In this document: positions 40,342-45,995 of the stretch, in pieces
Numbering within the stretch: position 1 is the first letter of the stretch
How the letters are laid out: the number at the start of each line of letters is the position of its first letter
DNA from: Candidatus Melainabacteria bacterium
GTDB taxonomy: Bacteria > Cyanobacteriota > Vampirovibrionia > Obscuribacterales > Obscuribacteraceae
DNA: 45,995 bases
Reading direction: 5' to 3'
Assembly: GCA_016212515.1 (NCBI GenBank)
Contig: JACRFZ010000123.1
Coordinates: forward strand, 1 to 45,995
Translations under genes and position numbers: made by a program
The notes under the pieces: generated by a model
Seen by the model: the letters and a program-made list of their open reading frames with translations, nothing else
Told to the model about the DNA's origin: nothing
Database searches by the model: none

Positions 40342-41037
40342 ATGGTGGGTACTTTGAAAACGGCTGTAGTTGCGGGTCTTCTCTTGAGTGCCATAGGCGG
40401 CGCGGCAAGGGCGGCTACTATAGACTTTGTTGTGGATGATCCCAAGAAGAGGGACATGGTCAGTTTTACATCCGATGCACCGGTGGAACTTATCGTCGGT
40501 AATACCAACAAGGTGACCGGCAAAATAAGCATTGATGATTCCCTCGATTTTTCCAAACAACCCTTCAGTGCTTCCTTTGACGTAGATCTGGCTTCTATAG
40601 ATACGGGCATTCCTCTGCGCAACGAACATATGCGGGACAATTTTCTTGAGACCAAGAAGTATCCTAAAGCCAATTTCACAGTCAAGAGTGTCAGTGCTCC
40701 CCAGACCCAGTTGAAAGCCGGTAAAAAGATCACCGTGCAGGCGGTGGGCACCTTCAGTATTCACGGCAAGAGTGTAGTGAAGACCGTTCCAGTGGACGTC
40801 ACTTACCTGGCGCCTTGCAGTCAGCCCGGCGTCAAATTCCCTGACTGCGGCATGATTCAAATCAGGGCGGAATTGCCTGTGGCTTTTAAAGATCACGATA
40901 TCAAACGCCCGGAGATAGTGTTCCAGAAACTAGCCGATACGGTATTTGTGAAAATCTCCGCTACGGCAAGACAGGTTAAGGAACAAGATAAGAGTAAGAG
41001 CAGCGCTAAAGCGAAGAAAGAGAAAGCGGCAAAATAG
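40342..41037 (+). CDS. exported YceI family protein
   Basis: 231 residues. A signal peptide (1-24, VVAGLLLSAIGGAARA) and a YceI-like lipocalin-type barrel (about 25-205): VSFTSDAPVELIVGNTNKVTGKISID, FDVDLASIDTGIPLRNEHMRDNFLETKKYP (key stretch RNEHMRDNFLETKKYP), and FSIHGKSVVKTVPVDV. YceI proteins bind isoprenoid or amide lipids in the periplasm. Two Cys in APCSQPGVKFPDCG could form a disulfide in an inserted loop. The C-terminal 25 residues are Lys-rich. GGAGG is 6 nt before ATG 40342. It follows the bufC-like gene by 42 nt and probably belongs to the same transcript. Confidence 0.88.
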   Translation: MVGTLKTAVVAGLLLSAIGGAARAATIDFVVDDPKKRDMVSFTSDAPVELIVGNTNKVTGKISIDDSLDFSKQPFSASFDVDLASIDTGIPLRNEHMRDNFLETKKYPKANFTVKSVSAPQTQLKAGKKITVQAVGTFSIHGKSVVKTVPVDVTYLAPCSQPGVKFPDCGMIQIRAELPVAFKDHDIKRPEIVFQKLADTVFVKISATARQVKEQDKSKSSAKAKKEKAAK

Positions 41038-41046
41038 TCCTTATCC

Positions 41047-41883
41047 TCAGTTCAAAGCCAGAAATGCTTCTTCCACAAGTGCCGGTATGTCGATATCGGC
41101 ACTTGTGCTTTCCGCACCTTTTAGCAAATGCAGCAAATACTCTATATTGCCAGATGGTCCCTTGATTGGAGAATATGTGAGCCCGGCCACATTCAAGTTG
41201 AGCGCTCGCAACTGGCTCAGGCAAGACTGCAGCAGTTCGATGTGCGTTTGTTTGTCTCTGACGACGCCGCCTTTAGCCACTTTGCCTCTTCCGGCTTCAA
41301 ACTGAGGCTTGATCAAAATAATCAGTTGCCCCTCACCTGCTTGCATGAGACTGAGAGTGTTGGGAATGGTTTTGGTGACGGATATGAAGGAAACGTCCAT
41401 GACCGCCAGTGTCGGTTCGCCTGTGGCTTTTAGGTTGAGACTCTCGGGCTTTAGATAACGAATGTTACAGCGCTCCACCACCTTCACCCGCTCGTCGGTT
41501 CTGAGGCTCCAGTCTATTTGACCATAGCCCACATCAACGGCGTAGACAAAGGACGCCCCATGTTTCAGCAGGCAGTCGGTGAAGCCGCCGGTGGAGGCAC
41601 CCACGTCGATGGCAATCAAACCACTCACATCGACTTGAAACCAATTCAGGGCTTTCGCCAGCTTCAGACCGCCACGGCTTACATAGGGCGGTTTCTGAAA
41701 CTTTTCCAGCACTTCGATTATGGCGCTGTCCTTTATGGCTGCGCCTGGTTTGGTCACTTTTTCACCATTCACGAGAATGCCACCATCCATGATGGCGGTG
41801 CGGGCTACTTCTCTTGATGTAAACAGTCCTCTTTCAATTAGAATCTGGTCCAGTCTGGAGGAGCTTGCTTTTTTCTGTGACAT
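41047..41883 (-). CDS. tlyA: TlyA family rRNA 2-prime-O-methyltransferase
   Basis: 278 residues. Methylates cytidines in 16S and/or 23S rRNA. The N-terminal S4 RNA-binding domain (about 8-68) has RLDQILIERGLFTSREVARTAI and VLVNGEKV-like strands, followed by YVSRGGLKL. The FtsJ-like methyltransferase domain (about 90-255) has AIDVGASTGGFTDCLL for S-adenosylmethionine, LAVMDVSFISVTKTIP and LIILIKPQFEAGR with the catalytic Lys, then GNIEYLLHL. It is divergent from the tRNA gene. Confidence 0.95.
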   Translation of the reverse strand: MSQKKASSSRLDQILIERGLFTSREVARTAIMDGGILVNGEKVTKPGAAIKDSAIIEVLEKFQKPPYVSRGGLKLAKALNWFQVDVSGLIAIDVGASTGGFTDCLLKHGASFVYAVDVGYGQIDWSLRTDERVKVVERCNIRYLKPESLNLKATGEPTLAVMDVSFISVTKTIPNTLSLMQAGEGQLIILIKPQFEAGRGKVAKGGVVRDKQTHIELLQSCLSQLRALNLNVAGLTYSPIKGPSGNIEYLLHLLKGAESTSADIDIPALVEEAFLALN

Positions 41884-41907
41884 CTTGGTAACTCTTTGGC
41901 ATCTTTC

Positions 41908-41938
41908 TTGGGTTAGAATAGCAAGAGTCGGTTATAAA
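41908..41938 (+). promoter_or_regulatory. candidate promoter of tRNA-Ser
   Basis: TTGGGT at 41908-41913, a 19-nt spacer, and TATAAA at 41933-41938. Predicted start near 41945, about 17 nt before the tRNA. Confidence 0.45.
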
Positions 41939-41961
41939 TAATTGCAGAACCGGGGGTTTGT

Positions 41962-42044
41962 GGAGCAGACCTGGCTGGATGAAGACACCGCCTTGAAAGC
42001 GGCTGCCCTGAAAGGGGTTGGGGGTTCGAGTCCCTCCTGCTCCG
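41962..42044 (+). tRNA. tRNA-Ser (anticodon UGA), atypical D-arm
   Basis: The acceptor stem GGAGCAG / CTGCTCC is perfect (41962-41968 with 42037-42043), the discriminator base is G and no CCA is encoded. The anticodon loop CTTGAAA gives anticodon TGA, read as Ser (UCA). A long variable arm (GCCCTGAAAGGGG) marks a class II tRNA. The T-arm GGGGG-TTCGAGT-CCCTC is normal. The D-arm is not: position 8 is A instead of the conserved U, and no ordinary 3-bp D-stem forms in ACCTGGCTGGATGAAGACA. The outer anticodon-stem pair is A-C. Confidence 0.85.
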
Positions 42045-42085
42045 AATTTTAATACTATGCCAAGTCAACAGTATTGCCATCTACC

Positions 42086-43387
42086 ATGTTGATCTGGGTA
42101 GGTCTGACCAATAATGAGCTGACCGGTTTAAATCACACTGGTGCTTTGCAAATTGCCCCGACCAGGGGTAACCTACGGGCTTTTCAAGGAGATTCTCTCC
42201 TATTTGCCGCCCAGTCCGTTAAGGTTTTGCCTGGTCTAGTGCTTGTGGCGGCTGGTAAGCGCTATCAGGCTTCGGCACCGGTTGTCTTCAAGAGCGACAG
42301 CGGCCGTTTTCAGATCTCCTCTCTTCGGCGTGCCGGTATCGCTCAGCCTGTTTATGAGGGCAATCTGCGAGTACATAGTGCTTCCAGGAGTTTGCGTCTT
42401 TCCCTTGAACTTCCACTGGATAGTTACATGCAGGGGGTACTGGCGGCGGAAATGCCGGCCAGTTATCACGCCGAGGCCCTCAAGGGACAAGCCCTTTGTG
42501 CCCGAACTTATGCCTTGAGACCGCGCCTGCCTCACGATCAGGATCTGGTCAATGTCTGCGATTCATATCTTTGTTGCCAGTACTTTGCCGGTCACGGAAC
42601 AAGCCTTGATCCTCGCATCAAAGCCGCCATTGAAAGCACTGCCGGTCAGGTGCTTGTCTATGAGGAGAAGCCGATTCTGGCCCTTTTCAGCAGCAACGCC
42701 GGCGGCCATACCGAAAACTACGAAAACTGCTTCTCGGATCCGCTGACGGGAGCCTTTCCACCGCCGCCGCTACCTTACTTGAAGGGTGTCCCGGAAGGAA
42801 CTTATCCGGGACTCAAGGCTCCTGTCGGCAGTGAACAATTTCTCGCCTATCTCTATTCAAATAGCGGCTTGGGTACTAAGTTGTGTGCCGATAACTGGAG
42901 CCCTAAATTTCACTTCCATCATCGCCTCACCGCTGATTCTCTGGAAGCACATATGCACCACAATATCGAGAAGCTCCTGGCCGACAAAGAGTCTGCACCA
43001 TATGTAATACCGCCTGCCGGGGGCGGACGGGGGCGTTTCGGACACATCAAGCGCTTTCAGGTCTTGAAGCGGGGTGTTTCCGGCCTGGCTATCGAACTGG
43101 CTATTGAGACAAATCTAGGTCTGTGGCGGGTGCAGAAGGAACTCTTGATTCGCAAAGTTTTTGAAAATCCGGATGCCGGCATCAAACGCCTGAATAGCGC
43201 TCGTATTTTCTTTCAACAAAAGTACGACAAACTGGGCTTACTTGCCTGTCTCGACGTTTCAGGTCTGGGCTTTGGTCATGGTGTGGGCTTTCAGCAGCAG
43301 GGCGCCCAGGGACTGTCCCTTGCCGGCATGAACTACAAGCAGATTGTCAGCCACTATTTCCCTGGCGCTCGTATTGCCCAGTACTGA
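42086..43387 (+). CDS. SpoIID/LytB-domain protein
   Basis: About 433 residues. SpoIID domains are lytic transglycosylases that cut denuded peptidoglycan glycan strands. The domain (about 115-330) has LELPLDSYMQGVLAAEMPASYHAEALKGQALCARTYAL (core: GVLAAEMPASYHAEALKGQA, including the catalytic-type Glu), FSSNAGGHTENYENCFSDPL and, at the end, DVSGLGFGHGVGFQQQGAQGLSLAGMNYKQIVSHYFPGA (core: GFGHGVGFQQQGAQGLS). The N-terminal 100 residues are beta-rich, as in LytB-like proteins. No signal peptide is visible and the frame cannot extend upstream, because a stop lies at 42050-42052, just after the tRNA. A TTG at 42074 is the only alternative start. Confidence 0.85.
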   Translation: MLIWVGLTNNELTGLNHTGALQIAPTRGNLRAFQGDSLLFAAQSVKVLPGLVLVAAGKRYQASAPVVFKSDSGRFQISSLRRAGIAQPVYEGNLRVHSASRSLRLSLELPLDSYMQGVLAAEMPASYHAEALKGQALCARTYALRPRLPHDQDLVNVCDSYLCCQYFAGHGTSLDPRIKAAIESTAGQVLVYEEKPILALFSSNAGGHTENYENCFSDPLTGAFPPPPLPYLKGVPEGTYPGLKAPVGSEQFLAYLYSNSGLGTKLCADNWSPKFHFHHRLTADSLEAHMHHNIEKLLADKESAPYVIPPAGGGRGRFGHIKRFQVLKRGVSGLAIELAIETNLGLWRVQKELLIRKVFENPDAGIKRLNSARIFFQQKYDKLGLLACLDVSGLGFGHGVGFQQQGAQGLSLAGMNYKQIVSHYFPGARIAQY

Positions 43388-43394
43388 GCAATTC

Positions 43395-45995
43395 TTAGAG
43401 GGTTGTGGAAGTTGTGGCTCTTTCTACTTTGATCTTGTTGCCGTTCAGTTTGACGAGGAATTTCAATTGCGGTTCTTTGATCTTGGGCATCAATTTGAAA
43501 GGAGCCGATTTTGTGACGGCGGTCTGGAGTGCGCTGCTCAACTTCTCCTGGTCTTCATCACTTTCTTGATCTAACTTCTCGAGGGACTTCACATTCCCTT
43601 CTTGATCGATGCCGACCTTCAATTTGGTTCTGATTTTACGCCGTTCCGACTTATCCTTGGTCATTTCTTCCTGGGCCCATTCGGGCAGAGTGAGATTTGC
43701 CTGAATAGTGGTCTTGGCCGAGGTGAGGAACTTGGTGATGTCTTCGTCGCTGGCCAGATCTTGCTGTTCATCGGCGGTATCTTCTTCATCCGTAGGCTCC
43801 GGCAGTTTGCCGTCGCGCTTGGACTGGTTTGCTCTCTGGGTGCGTTCCTCGGCCATCTGATCGATGACATTGATAGCAATGGTGGGGTCGTAAGACACGC
43901 CACGACCTTCCTTGGAGAGAGGTTGGCCGGTGACCAGAATGCTGGTGCCTTCCTTCAAACCTGGAAAAGCAGCCAGGAGAATCTTCATGGCGTTACCCTT
44001 GCCGTCGTTACCGTTCAAGATCATCCAGTTGAGTGTGTCCTCACCCAGAACCTGCTTGCCAGTTTCGCTGGGGGCGCCTTCGTGGAAGTAGAAGTCGTCT
44101 ACGAAGGGAGGCTTTTTCTCGAAGGCCTTGAGGTTGGCATAAGCGGACATGTCGTTTTGCACCACGAAAATGATTTTCTGGTTGGTGCGCTCGGAATAGA
44201 CGCCGAAGGAGGGATTGGGTTTGGTGATTTCGGTCGTGTCTTCGTACCAGTAATCTCCCACCGGCTGTAGCTTGAAGCCGGCTTCTTCCACTGCCAGTTT
44301 TTTGGCTGCTTCATTATTGTCGTGGGTCTTGTACTGACCGGGTAACTGCACGTTGTCCGAAGGCGGTGGCGGCGCTGCCGGTTTGAACATACTCATTACG
44401 GTGATGAGGGTGAGCGGTAAGAGAATAGCAGCGGCGATGGCGGCCTGCTTGTTGGTGAGACCGGCTTTCTTTTGCAGCTTCTTAACGGCTTTGCCGGCTT
44501 TGTCCTTGACGGTTTTGGCTTCCGGTTCTTCCGGCGGTGCTTCCAGAAGATGACCGCAGTTGCCGCAGGGACCATAGGCATGATTGGGTGAGAAGCACAC
44601 GGGACAGACGATGCGGTCTTCTTCTGCCACCGCTTCTTGTGCTTCCGTGTCCAGTCGACTCTTGAGCGATGAAACCGAACCTTCCTCGGAATCGGAGCCC
44701 AGTTTGCCGCGCTTGCTGCTCACATCCAGGAGCGCTCCCATCCACATGAACTGCGAACACTTCATGGGTGGTGCCGTGACGCCGCCTCTCAAGGCCTGGG
44801 GACCGTTGTGGAGACCTATCAGTTTGTAGTCTTTGCATATAAGGGCACCTGAAACTTCAGGCGGCACCGGTATGGTATGCAACATGTTTTTTGGTTGCAC
44901 AGCCGAGGCTGAGCCGAAGTAGTTGCCCTGTACCCAGCATGGTTTGCCTGAGAGTGGATCAAGGTAAAAGGCCTGCAGGTTGTCCCAGTTGTGTACTTCA
45001 AAGTCGGTATGGGAAATAAGGGGCGGGCCGACCGTGCCGTTTCCGTGGAAAGGCGAATGGCGGTTGATTTGTGAGGCGACACCGCGGTTGACCAGTTCAC
45101 GCACCGCCACCATGCATGTGTAGGAGTCGGCGCCGGAACGTTGGGACAATTTATCAAGGGTCAAATAGCCGTCGAGGGCATCCCAGAGATTCTGCACCAT
45201 CCAGCGAATTTCTTCCGAAGAAGAGGAGGGATCATAAGTCTGGACGACGCGCTGGTAGCGGCCCATATGTCCGCCAAGCTGAGAGTAAAGCTGCTCCAGT
45301 TCATTGGCTCGGCGCATGGCTTCCCAGATGAAGCGATCGGCGGGAGCGTTGACCGGTGTCATATCGGGCCAGGGGAAATCGCCCTGTGGTTCAAAGGCAA
45401 AACCTGCTGCCGGCTGCCTGATAGCCAGCTCGAAGAAGGCATAGGCCGGGGGCATGGAAAATTGTGAGGAATAGACTAGCGGAATGCTGTTTTGACCAAT
45501 CTGCATGCGGGCGATTGGAATATTGTGGATATCGAAGAGGGTCATCAGCCCTTGCTTACCCTGGGCCAGTAAGTTATTGAGTACCTGCAAGTACTCGTGC
45601 CCTTTCACCGGACCTGACATTTCTACGCCCCGGTTGTTGAAAGGCAAAGACATGGCACGGACGATTTCACCCACCCGTTCAGGCATGAGTTCTACCGGTT
45701 CGGGGTCGACGATGAGCATGGCCATGTCGTTGGGCAAAATCGGCAGTGTTTCGCCCGGTCGGCCGGTTTGAGAAAGATAGTCGTTGCGAGCCAGTGGTTT
45801 ATCAAAGTCGGGGTGTATATTGACCGACTTGACGCCCATTCTGATATCCGGATGGACGAAGTGTAGTTCCAGTGCCCAGGGTGCTTCCGTGTAGTGGAAG
45901 ACCTTGCCGGAACAACAGACGAATCTGCTCTTGGATACCAGAAAGCCTTGCCCCAGAAGGGCAGGTGGGTTTACGCTACGGTCGAAGACGAATCC
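43395..45995 (-). CDS. large zinc-ribbon / single-pass membrane / TonB-C-like protein, 5-prime end missing
   Basis: The frame is open from the stop at 43395 to the right edge (867 codons), so the N-terminus is outside the window; an internal ATG at 45839 is not the start, since coding character continues upstream (HYTEAPWALELHFVHPDIR). Part 1 (N-terminal about 470 residues here) is soluble and includes a stretch resembling DUF4388 (PVKGHEYLQVLNNLLAQGKQG) and a winged-helix-like segment (GYLTLDKLSQRSGADSYTCMVAVRELVNRGVAS). Then comes a zinc ribbon CPVCFSPNHAYGPCGNCG, a Lys-rich linker, one membrane helix (AAIAAAILLPLTLITVMSMF), and an outer part of about 300 residues ending in a TonB-C-like domain (RTKLKVGIDQEGNVKSLEKL...SAPFKLMP). 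A signal or force might be passed across the membrane; the function is unknown. Confidence 0.75.
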   Translation of the reverse strand, partial: GFVFDRSVNPPALLGQGFLVSKSRFVCCSGKVFHYTEAPWALELHFVHPDIRMGVKSVNIHPDFDKPLARNDYLSQTGRPGETLPILPNDMAMLIVDPEPVELMPERVGEIVRAMSLPFNNRGVEMSGPVKGHEYLQVLNNLLAQGKQGLMTLFDIHNIPIARMQIGQNSIPLVYSSQFSMPPAYAFFELAIRQPAAGFAFEPQGDFPWPDMTPVNAPADRFIWEAMRRANELEQLYSQLGGHMGRYQRVVQTYDPSSSSEEIRWMVQNLWDALDGYLTLDKLSQRSGADSYTCMVAVRELVNRGVASQINRHSPFHGNGTVGPPLISHTDFEVHNWDNLQAFYLDPLSGKPCWVQGNYFGSASAVQPKNMLHTIPVPPEVSGALICKDYKLIGLHNGPQALRGGVTAPPMKCSQFMWMGALLDVSSKRGKLGSDSEEGSVSSLKSRLDTEAQEAVAEEDRIVCPVCFSPNHAYGPCGNCGHLLEAPPEEPEAKTVKDKAGKAVKKLQKKAGLTNKQAAIAAAILLPLTLITVMSMFKPAAPPPPSDNVQLPGQYKTHDNNEAAKKLAVEEAGFKLQPVGDYWYEDTTEITKPNPSFGVYSERTNQKIIFVVQNDMSAYANLKAFEKKPPFVDDFYFHEGAPSETGKQVLGEDTLNWMILNGNDGKGNAMKILLAAFPGLKEGTSILVTGQPLSKEGRGVSYDPTIAINVIDQMAEERTQRANQSKRDGKLPEPTDEEDTADEQQDLASDEDITKFLTSAKTTIQANLTLPEWAQEEMTKDKSERRKIRTKLKVGIDQEGNVKSLEKLDQESDEDQEKLSSALQTAVTKSAPFKLMPKIKEPQLKFLVKLNGNKIKVERATTSTTL

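Overview
The window comes from a bacterial chromosome of about 50% GC. It carries about 43 protein-coding genes, two of them cut by the window edges, and one tRNA gene. There are no insertion sequences, no phage genes and no CRISPR array. The cell looks diderm: it has apolipoprotein N-acyltransferase, signal peptidase I, and many exported proteins. It respires, using a System II cytochrome c maturation pair and a c-type cytochrome. A cyanobacterial/Firmicute-type YlqD protein, stand-alone lineage-type proteins (STAS-DUF4388, GspE-N-like helical repeats) and the lack of any photosynthesis gene fit a non-photosynthetic cyanobacterial relative (Vampirovibrionia/Melainabacteria, possibly Obscuribacterales). 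That placement is inference from gene content, roughly even odds.

Layout. 1-4.1 kb: a truncated STAS/DUF4388 protein, an exported glycine-zipper protein, a helical-repeat protein and a small orphan. 4.2-7.7 kb: gap and pgk, with a strong terminator between them, then an exported TPR-metallopeptidase. 8-12.6 kb: a NifU-type scaffold protein facing a tight four-gene operon (lnt, DUF192, a crotonase-fold protein, a cation/proton antiporter). 12.6-17.7 kb: ruvC; a three-gene operon of an FMN hydroxyacid oxidase, a cobalamin-binding-type protein and a membrane protein; an unknown membrane protein; and an AbiTii-like protein. 18-23 kb: a five-gene run of polyprenyl diphosphate synthase, a precorrin-2-dehydrogenase-like protein, Ccs1/ResB, CcsA/ResC and a signal peptidase I homologue that has Ala where the nucleophilic Ser should be. 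23-29 kb: the primary sigma factor, ylqD, P5C dehydrogenase, then thyA-folA-cytochrome c-aat. 29-33 kb: the ethanolamine ammonia-lyase genes, with eutB divergent from eutC-eutA. 33-36 kb: a cyclophilin, an adenosine-deaminase-fold protein, a 0.7-kb AT-rich stretch with no gene, and a histone-H1-like Lys/Ala repeat protein. 36-37.6 kb: a YqiA-like esterase and an unknown protein.

The most interesting region is 37.6-41.0 kb. It holds two different exported, Cys-patterned small proteins, followed directly by a DUF692 (multinuclear iron oxidase, MNIO) enzyme, a DUF2063 partner and a YceI-like protein. This is the architecture of a bufferin/HvfABC-type ribosomal peptide system, in which cysteines of exported precursors are modified to bind or buffer metals. 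The second precursor is unusual: nine cysteines in a Lys/Glu/Gly matrix, built from a 75-bp tandem duplication.

The window closes with tlyA, a tRNA-Ser(UGA) with an odd D-arm, a SpoIID/LytB-domain protein without an evident leader, and the 3-prime part of a large zinc-ribbon/membrane/TonB-C-like protein that runs off the right edge.
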